Shown here one piece after another: positions 34,244 to 43,106 of a DNA stretch of 64,000 nt; position 1 is the first letter of the stretch; each line of letters opens with the position of its first letter. Below the pieces are notes generated by a model. The model saw only the letters and a program-made list of their open reading frames with translations, ran no database searches and was not told where the DNA came from. Source of the stretch: Flavobacterium sp. Sd200 (GTDB taxonomy: Bacteria; Bacteroidota; Bacteroidia; Flavobacteriales; Flavobacteriaceae); contig NZ_WUMN01000004.1 of assembly GCF_009826935.1 (NCBI RefSeq), positions 186,001 to 250,000 on the forward strand. Direction: 5' to 3'. Position numbers and translations under genes: made by a program.

Positions 34244-34251
34244 CAAATATA
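34244..34251 (-). promoter_or_regulatory. -7 element TATATTTG of the HEPN/MNT module
   Basis: On the minus strand an exact TAnnTTTG match lies three bases before the MNT start codon. Confidence 0.55.
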
Positions 34252-34310
34252 CATATTTTTACTGTGTTGGAAATTAATACATTTTTAAAAAATTTCTACC
34301 CAATTCCACA

Positions 34311-34336
34311 AAAAAAGCTGCCCTATAAAGGGCAGC
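34311..34336 (-). terminator. Terminator of pckA
   Basis: On the minus strand an 8-bp stem GCTGCCCT / AGGGCAGC with a 4-nt loop is followed by a T run. Confidence 0.75.
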
Positions 34337-34372
34337 CTATCCAAAAAAACATCTATTCTAAAAATTAACACA

Positions 34373-35974
34373 TTATGCCAGAGGGCCTCCGGCTATAATA
34401 TCGTTGTTGGCAAACGATTCAAATTTGGTAAAATTCTTTTTAAACTCGCCTGCCAGTTCAAGAGCTTTTTTATCATACGCCTTTTTACTTTCCCATGTAT
34501 CCCTTGGGTTTAAAACCTCATTTGGCACATTAGGGCAGCTTTGCGGAACGGCAAGTCCAAAAACAGGATCGGTACTATAATCAACAGCATCTAAATCGCC
34601 GTTAAGTGCAGCGGTTATCATGGCGCGTGTATATTTTAATTTCATGCGCTGTCCGGTGCCATAACCGCCACCTGTCCATCCGGTGTTTATAAGCCACACG
34701 TTTACACCAGCTTCCTGCATTTTGTTTATCAGCATCTCGGCATAAACGGCAGGATGCAGTGGCATGAATGGCGCCCCAAAACAAGCCGAGAAATTAGGCT
34801 GTGGTTCTTTTACACCTTCTTCTGTTCCGGCAACTTTGGCTGTGTACCCCGATATAAAATAATAAGCCGCCTGCCCAGGTGTAAGTTTAGAAATTGGAGG
34901 CAATATGCCAAATGAATCGGCACTCAGGAAAAATATATTTTTGGGGTTATAGCCTATAGAGCCGGGCTGTATATTGTTTATGTAATGCAGCGGATAGCTT
35001 ACACGCGTGTTTGGTGTTATAGACACGTTGGTATAATCTACCTCATAGCCACCATATTTAAACACTACATTTTCCAGCAGCGCGCCTTTTTTTATGGCTC
35101 TGTAAATATCGGGTTCATTTTCATCGGTAAGGTTAATGGCTTTAGCATAACATCCGCCCTCAAAGTTAAACACGGTGTTTTCGTGTGTCCAGCCGTGTTC
35201 GTCATCGCCAATCAGTTTCCTGTCAGGATCGGCAGAGAGCGTTGTCTTGCCCGTACCCGAAAGCCCAAAGAAAATTGCTGTGTCGCCATCTTTACCCACA
35301 TTGGCACTGCAATGCATGGGCAGTGTATTGTTATACACTGGCATTAGGAAATTCAAAGCAGAGAATATGCCTTTTTTAATTTCTCCGGTATAGCCAGTGC
35401 CGCCAATCAGTACAATTTTACGGGTAAAATTCAGTATGGCAAAGTTGGCACAACGGGTGCCGTCTGTTTGAGGGTCTGCTTTAAAGCCCGGTGCACAAAC
35501 TACCTGCCAGTCGGGCATAAAGCCGTCAAGTTCGCTTTCATCGGGGCGCAAAAACATGTTGTAGCAAAACAGGTTGCTCGATGCATATTCTGTAACTGCT
35601 CTTACATTTAGCCTGTAGTTGGCATCGGCACATACATAGCCATCGCGTACAAATATTTCTTTCCCGCTCAGGTATTGAGTAACTTTATTATACAAAGCAT
35701 CAAACTTATCGCTGTCAAACGCAATATTTACTTTTCCCCACCACACTTTATCGGCAGTAATGGCATCTTTTACAATAAAACGGTCTTCAGGACACCTGCC
35801 TGTAAACTGTCCGGTGTTTATGGCAAGCGCACCGGTAGAAGTTTCTGCTCCCTGCCCCTTTGCAATTGTAATGCGATGAAGTTCATCGGGGGGCAACTGG
35901 TAATGTACGGAAGCGCCTTTAATATCGGGCATTTCCAACGAAATCGATTTCGTAAAAAGAGCGTAATTATCCAT
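34373..35974 (-). CDS. pckA: Phosphoenolpyruvate carboxykinase (ATP)
   Basis: A 533-residue ATP-dependent PEPCK, the key gluconeogenic step from oxaloacetate to PEP. The P-loop-like GLSGTGKTTLSAD and the following DDEHGWTHENTVFNFEGGCYAK metal and adenine region are diagnostic, as are the CPEDRF (~residue 60) and NNTLPMHCSAN stretches. ATG at 35974 is preferred over 36019 because a TATATTTG -7 element (36009-36016, minus strand) lies between them. Confidence 0.97.
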   Translation of the reverse strand: MDNYALFTKSISLEMPDIKGASVHYQLPPDELHRITIAKGQGAETSTGALAINTGQFTGRCPEDRFIVKDAITADKVWWGKVNIAFDSDKFDALYNKVTQYLSGKEIFVRDGYVCADANYRLNVRAVTEYASSNLFCYNMFLRPDESELDGFMPDWQVVCAPGFKADPQTDGTRCANFAILNFTRKIVLIGGTGYTGEIKKGIFSALNFLMPVYNNTLPMHCSANVGKDGDTAIFFGLSGTGKTTLSADPDRKLIGDDEHGWTHENTVFNFEGGCYAKAINLTDENEPDIYRAIKKGALLENVVFKYGGYEVDYTNVSITPNTRVSYPLHYINNIQPGSIGYNPKNIFFLSADSFGILPPISKLTPGQAAYYFISGYTAKVAGTEEGVKEPQPNFSACFGAPFMPLHPAVYAEMLINKMQEAGVNVWLINTGWTGGGYGTGQRMKLKYTRAMITAALNGDLDAVDYSTDPVFGLAVPQSCPNVPNEVLNPRDTWESKKAYDKKALELAGEFKKNFTKFESFANNDIIAGGPLA

Positions 35975-36008
35975 AAATTTTGGGTTAAGTTGGGTTAATA
36001 CTCTGGTG

Positions 36009-36016
36009 CAAATATA
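36009..36016 (-). promoter_or_regulatory. -7 element TATATTTG of pckA
   Basis: This exact TAnnTTTG match on the minus strand gives a leader of about 30 nt to the pckA ATG at 35974. Confidence 0.5.
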
Positions 36017-36053
36017 CAAAATATCAACCCAAACCTAACACATTGCAATTTTT

Positions 36054-36440
36054 TTACGCTTTTCGTTTAATTATATTCAAAAACAAAACAGTCCAAGCAC
36101 TCATTAATAGCAATCCTCCAATTGGTGTTATGATGCCGAATTTCTTGAAATCGAAAGAAAAAAGCGCATTGCAAGACAGGAAATAAATAGAAACAGAAAA
36201 ACAAAAGACTCCTGCAACTGTAAGTCCAAGAATTGTTTTTTTAGTTTTTTCAGCCACAAGGTTTGTACCTCCCACAAAAAGCAGGAACAGGGCATGATAT
36301 ATTTGATATTTTACCCCGGTCTCAAAAGTTAGCACTGCCTCAGGCGATATAAGTTTCTTTAATCCGTGAGCACCAAATGCTCCAAGTGCTATTGCTGTAA
36401 CGCCAAGTATTGCTGCTGTTGCGATAATTTTTCTGTCCAT
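36054..36440 (-). CDS. DUF423 membrane protein
   Basis: A 128-residue protein with four transmembrane helices. The N-terminal GAFGAHGLKK motif and the GVKYQIYHALFLL segment are the signature of DUF423 (YgdD). The function is unknown. Confidence 0.9.
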   Translation of the reverse strand: MDRKIIATAAILGVTAIALGAFGAHGLKKLISPEAVLTFETGVKYQIYHALFLLFVGGTNLVAEKTKKTILGLTVAGVFCFSVSIYFLSCNALFSFDFKKFGIITPIGGLLLMSAWTVLFLNIIKRKA

Positions 36441-36561
36441 TGAAGTTTAAATTTAACGAATGTAAATTTAAAGAGTAATAAACAATTAACGTCCAAAATG
36501 CTTTGATAAATATAACATTTTACTACTTTCGTGTTACACAAACAACAACTCTTGCACTAAA

Positions 36562-37932
36562 ATGAGAAATATACTCATCATTGGCGCAGGCCGCTCAGCC
36601 TCGTCATTAATTCAGTATTTATTAAATAAGTCGGAGCAGGAAAACCTGCACATTACCATAGGCGACCTTTCGGCAGAACTTGCAGAAAAAAAAGTAAAAG
36701 GCCACCAACATGCCCGTGCCATAGCCTTTGATATTTTTAACGAAGCCCAGCGCCATGAAGAAATTGAGCGTGCCGATATTGTAATATCTATGCTGCCTGC
36801 ACACCTGCACTACGAAGTGGCCAAAGACTGTATTTTGTTTAAAAAGCACATGGTTACGGCATCATACATTAGTCCTGCCCTACAGGAACTGGATGATGTT
36901 GTTAAGGGCAATAATCTTGTTTTTATGAATGAGGTAGGGCTCGACCCAGGCATAGACCACATGAGTGCTATGAAAATTATAGACGAAATTAGGGACAAAG
37001 GAGGTAAGGTGGTTTTGTTTGAATCGTTTTGCGGTGGCCTTGTGGCTCCTGAGAGCGATAACAACCTGTGGAACTATAAGTTTACATGGAACCCCCGTAA
37101 TGTGGTGCTTGCCGGACAGGGCGGCACCGCTAAATTTATACAGGAGGGCAACTATAAATACATTCCGTATAACAAACTTTTCAGGCGAACTGAGTTTATG
37201 CACGTTGAGGGCTACGGCCGTTTTGAAGGCTATGCCAATCGTGATTCTTTAAAGTATCGCAGTGTTTATGGTCTTGATGATGTGCTTACGCTATACAGGG
37301 GAACGCTGCGCAGGGTGGGCTTTTCCAAATCGTGGAATATGTTTGTTACTCTTGGTATGACCGATGACACCTATGTAATGGAAAACAGCGAAAAGATGAG
37401 CTATCGCGAATTTACCAACTCGTTCCTTCCATATCATCCAACAGATTCGGTAGAGCTAAAGCTAAGGCATATTTTAAAGATAGACCAGGACGATATACAA
37501 TGGGATAAATTATTGGAACTCGACCTGTTTAACCCAAATAAAATTGTTGGCCTGCGCAATGCCACGCCTGCCCAGATACTGGAAAAAATACTGTCGGACA
37601 AATGGACGCTTAGCCCCGAAGATAAGGATATGATAGTAATGTATCATAAGGTGGGGTATGAGCTTAACGGTGAAAAAAAGCAGATAGATGCCACCATGGT
37701 GTGCATTGGCGACGACCAAACCTACACTGCCATGGCTAAAACCGTTGGCCTGCCTGTGGCTATTGCCGCGCTTAAAATACTGAATGGAGAAATTACCACC
37801 CCTGGGGTGCAAATGCCTGTAAGTCGTGAGGTGTACCTGCCTATACTTAAAGAACTCGAGGCGTTTAATGTAGTGTTTAATGAAAAGCATGTTCCCTATA
37901 TGGGCTATAATCCGCAAAACGTGGCGAGTTAG
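36562..37932 (+). CDS. Saccharopine dehydrogenase (NADP, glutamate-forming)-like
   Basis: A 456-residue protein of the saccharopine dehydrogenase / reductase family. It has a Rossmann GAGRSASSLIQYL motif (residues ~8-20), a VTASYISPAL middle and the NEVGLDPGIDHM catalytic region near residue 120. In this family it would split saccharopine into glutamate and aminoadipate semialdehyde in lysine breakdown; the direction in this organism is inferred. The Lrp-type regulator just downstream fits amino-acid control. Confidence 0.85.
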   Translation: MRNILIIGAGRSASSLIQYLLNKSEQENLHITIGDLSAELAEKKVKGHQHARAIAFDIFNEAQRHEEIERADIVISMLPAHLHYEVAKDCILFKKHMVTASYISPALQELDDVVKGNNLVFMNEVGLDPGIDHMSAMKIIDEIRDKGGKVVLFESFCGGLVAPESDNNLWNYKFTWNPRNVVLAGQGGTAKFIQEGNYKYIPYNKLFRRTEFMHVEGYGRFEGYANRDSLKYRSVYGLDDVLTLYRGTLRRVGFSKSWNMFVTLGMTDDTYVMENSEKMSYREFTNSFLPYHPTDSVELKLRHILKIDQDDIQWDKLLELDLFNPNKIVGLRNATPAQILEKILSDKWTLSPEDKDMIVMYHKVGYELNGEKKQIDATMVCIGDDQTYTAMAKTVGLPVAIAALKILNGEITTPGVQMPVSREVYLPILKELEAFNVVFNEKHVPYMGYNPQNVAS

Positions 37933-37944
37933 ACATAGTTTAGC

Positions 37945-38023
37945 CACGAATTTCACTAACTAACACAAATTAAGGAATTATATATAGCGAAAATAAAATT
38001 TGTACAAATTAGTGAAATTCGTG
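37945..38023. repeat. 79-bp palindromic intergenic repeat
   Basis: Perfect 15-bp inverted ends CACGAATTTCACTAA / TTAGTGAAATTCGTG enclose further complementary ACAAATT / AATTTGT arms. Half copies of the same sequence occur at 10303-10325 and 52979-53006, so it is a dispersed family. Confidence 0.7.
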
Positions 38024-38043
38024 TCTTAAAGATATCAAAAACG

Positions 38044-38051
38044 TATATTTG
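38044..38051 (+). promoter_or_regulatory. -7 element TATATTTG of the Lrp gene
   Basis: This exact TAnnTTTG match lies 18 nt before the Lrp ATG and 20 nt after the end of the palindromic repeat. Confidence 0.5.
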
Positions 38052-38069
38052 AGTTACAATATGTAAGCT

Positions 38070-38540
38070 ATGAAAGTAAATTCGCTTCAAATAGAAATAG
38101 ACGGTATAGACAAGGAAATACTGCGCTACCTCATGGAAGATGCCCGAAAACCTATTTTGCAAATAGCTTCTAAAATTGGAATATCGGGGGCTGCCATACA
38201 CCAACGTTTGCGAAAACTGGAAACTGCAGGTGTAATATCCGGCTCTAAGTTTATTGTAAATACACGTGTATTGGGCTATAGCACCATGGCTTTTGTGGGC
38301 ATATACCTTGATAAAGCATCAAGTAACCCGGAAGCTGTAAAAGAACTTAAAAAAATACCAGAAGTACTGGAGTGTCATTATACAACGGGTAACTGGAGCA
38401 TACTTATAAAAATAATTTGCAGGGATAATGAGCATCTGATGCAATTGCTCAATAATAAAATACAGCCCATTAGCGGTGTGAGCCGTACTGAAACGTTTAT
38501 ATCTTTAGACCAGCAGATAGAACGACAGATACAGTTATGA
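38070..38540 (+). CDS. Lrp/AsnC family transcriptional regulator
   Basis: A 156-residue regulator. The N-terminal helix-turn-helix (KPILQIASKIGISGAAIHQRLRKLETAGVI) and the C-terminal RAM ligand domain (VLECHYTTGNWSILIKIICRDNEHL) are typical. It lies behind a saccharopine dehydrogenase-like gene with its own promoter, so lysine is a plausible but unproven effector. Confidence 0.9.
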   Translation: MKVNSLQIEIDGIDKEILRYLMEDARKPILQIASKIGISGAAIHQRLRKLETAGVISGSKFIVNTRVLGYSTMAFVGIYLDKASSNPEAVKELKKIPEVLECHYTTGNWSILIKIICRDNEHLMQLLNNKIQPISGVSRTETFISLDQQIERQIQL

Positions 38541-38576
38541 GATTTAAGAGCTACGATTTTGGATTTAAGAAACAAC

Positions 38577-38612
38577 AAAAAAACCGCCTGGCATTGCCAA
38601 AGCGGTTTTTTC
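38577..38612. terminator. Bidirectional terminator between lrp and the metallopeptidase
   Basis: An AAAACCGC / GCGGTTTT stem with an inner TGGC-ATT-GCCA hairpin has A and T runs on both sides. Confidence 0.7.
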
Positions 38613-38634
38613 CTTCTATATATAGACAGAGACC

Positions 38635-39336
38635 TTAGTCTCTGGAACGGCCTCCAAACACCTGAAGCGCCCAGTATAATAAACTGGCTACTGCACCAAT
38701 AGCTGCCACTACATAGGTGCGTGCCGCCCATTTAAGCGAATCCTCTGCACCGGCATATTCCTGTTGTGTAACCATATTTTTGCTGCGTAGCCATGCAAGG
38801 GCACGATTGCTGGCATCATATTCTACCGGGAGCGTTATAAAGCTAAACAGTGTGGCAAATGCCATAAAGACTAAACCTATTATGGCTATGTAGTAACCCC
38901 ACCCTAAGCCGGAGGCAGCCCCTAAAATAAGTCCGCCAATAACAAGCCATTGTGACAGGCCGGATGTAGCATTAACCACAGGTACCAAAGCCGAACGCAT
39001 TTTTAGCATGCTGTATGCTGTGGCGTGCTGTACTGCGTGGCCAACTTCGTGCGCGGCTACCGCAGCCGCAGCGGCATTGCGTTGGTTGTATACTGCTTCG
39101 CTAAGGTTTACCGTTTTGTCTGACGGGTTGTAGTGGTCAGTCAGCCTGCCGGGGGTAGATATAACCCGAACATCATAAATACCATTGTCCTGAAGCATTT
39201 TTTGTGCAATTTCGGCACCGCTCAAGCCATTGCGAAGGTGCACGTGCGAGTAATGTTCAAATTTGCTCTTGAGCTTTGCACTTACGGCAAAACTTACCAA
39301 GGCAATAATTCCTATAAGTATATAATATCCTAACAT
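38635..39336 (-). CDS. Zinc metallopeptidase (YugP type)
   Basis: A 233-residue membrane protease of the neutral zinc metallopeptidase family PF04298. The zinc motif HEVGH (residues 96-100) lies in an AAHEVGHAVQH context, and a third ligand acid is expected downstream. Transmembrane helices are at the N-terminus and in the region ~115-170. The substrates are unknown. It is convergent with the Lrp gene. Confidence 0.92.
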   Translation of the reverse strand: MLGYYILIGIIALVSFAVSAKLKSKFEHYSHVHLRNGLSGAEIAQKMLQDNGIYDVRVISTPGRLTDHYNPSDKTVNLSEAVYNQRNAAAAAVAAHEVGHAVQHATAYSMLKMRSALVPVVNATSGLSQWLVIGGLILGAASGLGWGYYIAIIGLVFMAFATLFSFITLPVEYDASNRALAWLRSKNMVTQQEYAGAEDSLKWAARTYVVAAIGAVASLLYWALQVFGGRSRD

Positions 39337-39504
39337 TTCTTCTTTTATTTTTTTGATTTGATACTAACCTTATATCAAAAAGAACGCCAATCTTTAGTTG
39401 CGTACTCATAATGTTATTTTGTCACTTTAGTAGTACAGGAAGTGAAATTTTGGCACATTACAATGCTATAGGGCGTGCTCTTAGAAGGGTTGGCTTTATT
39501 TTAT

Positions 39505-39512
39505 TACATTTG
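39505..39512 (+). promoter_or_regulatory. -7 element TACATTTG of the epimerase gene
   Basis: This exact TAnnTTTG match is five bases before the ATG at 39518. It excludes the frame's earlier GTG at 39512 as the start and implies a leaderless mRNA. Confidence 0.5.
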
Positions 39513-39517
39513 TGTTT

Positions 39518-40522
39518 ATGATATTAGTTACCGGAGGAACAGGACTTGTAGGTGCACATTTATTGCTGTCTCTTGCAGAAAGTAAAGTACCATTACGCGC
39601 GATTTACCGCACTGATAATTCACGAAAAAAAACAAAGAAGCTGTTTGCTCATTATGGCAAAGAAGCATTGTATGATACTATAGAATGGGTGCAGGGCGAT
39701 GTGCTTGATATACCCTCGCTCGAAATTGCTTTTGAAGGTGTAGAATATGTGTATCATTGTGCGGCAGTTGTGTCTTTTGATCCGTCTGACGAAGAGATAC
39801 TGAGAAAAACCAATATTGAAGGTACTGCTAATATGGTTAACTGTGCATTGGCTTTTGGGGTACAAAAGTTTTGCCATGTAAGTTCAATAGCGGCTTTAGG
39901 AGATGCAACAGCACACGGCGGTACTATTACAGAGGAAACTGAGTGGAACCCTGAAAAAAGCCACAGTGATTATGCTATCAGCAAGTATGGTGCAGAAATG
40001 GAAGTGTGGCGTGCGTGGCAGGAAGGGCTTAATGTTGTAGTAGTAAACCCCGGAGTGATTTTTGGCTACGGTTTTTGGCAGCAGGGCAGTGGTGCTATTT
40101 TGCGTGCCGTGCAACGCGGCCAATATTTTTACACGTTGGGCAATTGTGCCGTTGTGGCAGTAACCGATGTGGTTGCTGTAATGATACAGTTAATGCAAAG
40201 CAGCAATACAGGAGAGCGCTATACTGTCGTAGCTGAAAATATTACTTATAAAACCCTGCTTGATATTGTTGCAAATGGTTTAGGAAAAACAAGGCCTTAT
40301 ATTTATGCCACACCTCTTTTAACCCGGCTTGCGTGGCGTGCCGACTGGTTGTTGAGTAAGTTTTTGCGTCATAAGCGAATGCTTACGCGCAGCATGGCAA
40401 AATCTGCGCACAGCACAGAGGTGTATGATAGCAGTAAACTTAAAACAGCTATAAACTTTAGTTTTAGTGATACTACTGCTTTTATTAAACAGCTTTGCAG
40501 TTCATTTAAAACTAAGGTTTAG
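39518..40522 (+). CDS. NAD-dependent epimerase/dehydratase family protein
   Basis: A 334-residue extended SDR. The TGGTGLVGAHLL nucleotide loop (residues ~5-16) and YAISK catalytic pair (about residues 153-157) are intact; the C-terminal part resembles 3-beta-HSD or dihydroflavonol reductase-like members. The substrate is unknown. It is convergent with the DUF4296 gene, overlapping it by 11 nt. Confidence 0.88.
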   Translation: MILVTGGTGLVGAHLLLSLAESKVPLRAIYRTDNSRKKTKKLFAHYGKEALYDTIEWVQGDVLDIPSLEIAFEGVEYVYHCAAVVSFDPSDEEILRKTNIEGTANMVNCALAFGVQKFCHVSSIAALGDATAHGGTITEETEWNPEKSHSDYAISKYGAEMEVWRAWQEGLNVVVVNPGVIFGYGFWQQGSGAILRAVQRGQYFYTLGNCAVVAVTDVVAVMIQLMQSSNTGERYTVVAENITYKTLLDIVANGLGKTRPYIYATPLLTRLAWRADWLLSKFLRHKRMLTRSMAKSAHSTEVYDSSKLKTAINFSFSDTTAFIKQLCSSFKTKV

Positions 40523-40895
40523 GCGTGGTGGGATTTCCCTTTTTGGCAAGAGAATCTTTTGCAGGAGGAGCCAGCGCTTCTTTATTTTTGTTTATCCTGT
40601 CGGTAACCTTTTTCTGTATTTTTTCATAGCCTTCTATATCAGAAGCATAATACAGGTGGTTTTGCGCAAAGGTTAGGCTGTCTATATTGTATTTTCTGTA
40701 AATATAGTTGTGGGTATTTACATTATTGCTGTCTAAAGTTGCCGGCTGGTATGACTTTATGGACTGTAATAATGTAATGTCATACAGTATGTCTACCATT
40801 TCGTTTTTGTCCAGTAGTTTGTCGGGTTTAGGGGCAGTGTTTTCGTTACAGGCCACGGCCAGTACTGCAAACAATATAAATACCAATTTTTTCAT
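40512..40895 (-). CDS. DUF4296 lipoprotein
   Basis: A 127-residue lipoprotein with lipobox VAC (Cys16) and the DUF4296 pattern (LLDKNEMVDILYDITLLQS, then YRKYNIDSLTFAQNHLYYASD). The C-terminus is Pro/Lys-rich. The family is found in Bacteroidota next to dihydroorotase and the polyprenol glycosyltransferase, as here. The function is unknown. Confidence 0.9.
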   Translation of the reverse strand: MKKLVFILFAVLAVACNENTAPKPDKLLDKNEMVDILYDITLLQSIKSYQPATLDSNNVNTHNYIYRKYNIDSLTFAQNHLYYASDIEGYEKIQKKVTDRINKNKEALAPPAKDSLAKKGNPTTPKP

Positions 40896-40930
40896 ATTAT
40901 AAATACAATTTTCTTCCTTTCTGCAAACAG

Positions 40931-42274
40931 TTATTCCCTGTCAAACAACAGGCGTTCGCCACAGCGTATGTTTTTAACTTTAAAGTTGTTGTATACCAGC
41001 TGGCCGTTTACAAAGGTATGGCTAATTCTCGATTTAAAGTTAACACCTTCAAACGGAGACCATCCGCATTTATAAAGAATATTCTCTTTTTTAACATTCC
41101 ATGGCAACCCAGGGTTTACAATCACTAAATCGGCATAATATCCTTCGCGTATAAAACCACGTTTTTCTATTTTAAAGATCTTAGCCGGGTTGTGAGCCAT
41201 TTTCTCTACTATCTTTTCTACCGATATTTTCTTTTGATGATAGGCTTCAAACATAGCCACAACAGCATGCTGAACCAATGGCCCACCTGATGGTGATGAG
41301 GTGTAAGGGTTTTTCTTTTCCTCAAGTGTGTGCGGGGCATGGTCTGTTGCTATAACATCAATACGGTCGTCAAGAAGGGCTTTCCATAAAGCATCTTTAT
41401 CGGCAGCCGTTTTTACAGCCGGGTTCCATTTAATGAGAGCCCCCTTTTTGTCGTAATCAGCATCAGTAAACCAAAGGTGGTGTACACATACCTCGGCGGT
41501 TATCTGTTTATCTTCGAGTGGAATTTTATTGGTAAAAAGATCGGTTTCTTTAGCCGTAGACACATGAAAAACATGCAGTCTTGCTCCGGTTTTTTTGGCC
41601 AGCTCTATAGCGCGCGATGACGATATATAGCAAGCTTCGGCACTGCGGATGAGCGGGTGGAATTTTACAGGAATATCGTCACCATATTTCTCCTTGTATT
41701 CTGCAAGGTTGTGTTTTATGGTAGCCTCATCCTCGCAATGCACTGCTATGAGCATCTTTGTACTGCTGAATATTTTTTCTATAACCTCGGGGTTGTCTAC
41801 CAACATGTTGCCCGTAGACGATCCAAGAAATAATTTTATACCGGCAACATTCTTAGGGTTGGTTTTAAGTACCTCTTCAAGGTTGTCGTTAGTGCCTCCC
41901 ATCATGAATGAGTAGTTGGCATACGAAGTCTCAGCGGCTCTTTGGTATTTGTCTTCCAGCAGTTCCTGTGTTATTGCGTTTGGCACAGTGTTGGGCTGTT
42001 CAATAAACGATGTAATGCCCCCGGCCACGGCAGCGCGGCTCTCAGTCTCTATAGTGCCTTTGTGTGTAAGGCCCGGCTCACGAAAATGCACCTGGTCGTC
42101 AATAGCACCGGGAATAAGGAAACTGCCTTCGGCATCAATAATAACGCAGTCGCCGGTCTTAGGGCTTATTTTTTCGCCTATTTCCTTAATAAATTTATCT
42201 TCAATAAAAAGATCGCCTTCAAAAATTTTACCTTCGTTAACAATTTTGGCATTCTTTATCAGTATCCTGTTCAT
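40931..42274 (-). CDS. Dihydroorotase
   Basis: A 447-residue amidohydrolase of pyrimidine synthesis. The substrate and metal regions DDQVHFREPG (residues 59-68), GIKLFLGSSTGNM (carboxylated Lys) and ATDHAPH are present. The first metal His of the usual HxH is replaced by Gln (Q61-V-H63); other residues fit. Since only one His of that pair remains, activity or metal count may differ from E. coli PyrC. It is transcribed with DUF4296 and the glycosyltransferase. Confidence 0.9.
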   Translation of the reverse strand: MNRILIKNAKIVNEGKIFEGDLFIEDKFIKEIGEKISPKTGDCVIIDAEGSFLIPGAIDDQVHFREPGLTHKGTIETESRAAVAGGITSFIEQPNTVPNAITQELLEDKYQRAAETSYANYSFMMGGTNDNLEEVLKTNPKNVAGIKLFLGSSTGNMLVDNPEVIEKIFSSTKMLIAVHCEDEATIKHNLAEYKEKYGDDIPVKFHPLIRSAEACYISSSRAIELAKKTGARLHVFHVSTAKETDLFTNKIPLEDKQITAEVCVHHLWFTDADYDKKGALIKWNPAVKTAADKDALWKALLDDRIDVIATDHAPHTLEEKKNPYTSSPSGGPLVQHAVVAMFEAYHQKKISVEKIVEKMAHNPAKIFKIEKRGFIREGYYADLVIVNPGLPWNVKKENILYKCGWSPFEGVNFKSRISHTFVNGQLVYNNFKVKNIRCGERLLFDRE

Positions 42275-42281
42275 TATGTTG

Positions 42282-43004
42282 TTATAGTCGGTTTAGCATT
42301 CGTTTTATCTTCAGGCTTATTACCCCAAAAATAGCTTCTTTAATAATAGCATTGCTCATTTTAGATTCGCCTTTGGTGCGGTCTGTAAAAATAATAGGCA
42401 CTTCTACTATGTTAAATCCATTGCAGTAGGTGCGGTATTTCATTTCTATCTGAAAAGCATAGCCTACAAATTTTATCCTCCCCAAATTGATGCTTTCAAG
42501 AACTTTACGTTTGTAGCATACAAATCCTGCGGTAGCATCTTTAATTTTCATTCCGGTAATCATGGTTACATATACCGATGCAAAATAAGAAAGCAGCACC
42601 CTGCTCAGGGGCCAGTTTACTACATTCACTCCGTTGCTATATCTTGATCCAATAGCCATATCGGCGCCTTTTTTGCAGGCCTCAAGCAGTTTTTCAAGAT
42701 CGTTGGGGTTATGCGAAAAATCGGCATCCATCTCAAAAATATATTCATATTTCCGGCTAATTGCCCAGTTAAACCCATGCACGTAAGCTGTGCCAAGTCC
42801 TGCTTTGCCTGCCCTTACTTCAAGGTTAAGCCTGTCGCCAAATTCTACCTGGAGTTCGCGCACTTTTTGTGCAGTGCCATCGGGCGAATTATCGTCTACA
42901 ATAAGCAGGTCTAATGGGGTTTTAAGTAAAAAAACAGCCCTTATAATAGTCTCTATATTTTCGATCTCGTTATATGTAGGAATTATTACAATACCTTCAT
43001 TCAT
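42282..43004 (-). CDS. Polyprenol monophosphomannose synthase-like glycosyltransferase
   Basis: A 240-residue family 2 glycosyltransferase with the GT-A motifs IPTYNEIENIE near the start, DDNSPDGTA and the metal-binding DADFSHNP. It resembles dolichyl/polyprenyl phosphate mannose synthases without a C-terminal membrane domain. ATG at 43004 is preferred to 43049 because the TACTTTTG -7 element (43025-43032, minus strand) lies between them. It is 7 nt from the dihydroorotase gene. Confidence 0.9.
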   Translation of the reverse strand: MNEGIVIIPTYNEIENIETIIRAVFLLKTPLDLLIVDDNSPDGTAQKVRELQVEFGDRLNLEVRAGKAGLGTAYVHGFNWAISRKYEYIFEMDADFSHNPNDLEKLLEACKKGADMAIGSRYSNGVNVVNWPLSRVLLSYFASVYVTMITGMKIKDATAGFVCYKRKVLESINLGRIKFVGYAFQIEMKYRTYCNGFNIVEVPIIFTDRTKGESKMSNAIIKEAIFGVISLKIKRMLNRL

Positions 43005-43024
43005 GGGTGGGGCAAATTTTGGTG

Positions 43025-43032
43025 CAAAAGTA
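43025..43032 (-). promoter_or_regulatory. -7 element TACTTTTG of the glycosyltransferase operon
   Basis: This exact TAnnTTTG match on the minus strand is 20 nt before the glycosyltransferase ATG. It decides the start codon. Confidence 0.55.
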
Positions 43033-43094
43033 GTGTATTTTAAACGCATAAAACATAATTAATGTATAATTAACCATTACATATTTAAAAATAT

Positions 43095-43102
43095 TAATTT
43101 TG
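43095..43102 (+). promoter_or_regulatory. -7 element TAATTTTG of the DUF4271 gene
   Basis: This exact TAnnTTTG match is four bases before the ATG at 43107, implying a leaderless transcript for the DUF4271-hemD pair. Confidence 0.5.
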
Positions 43103-43106
43103 CAGA

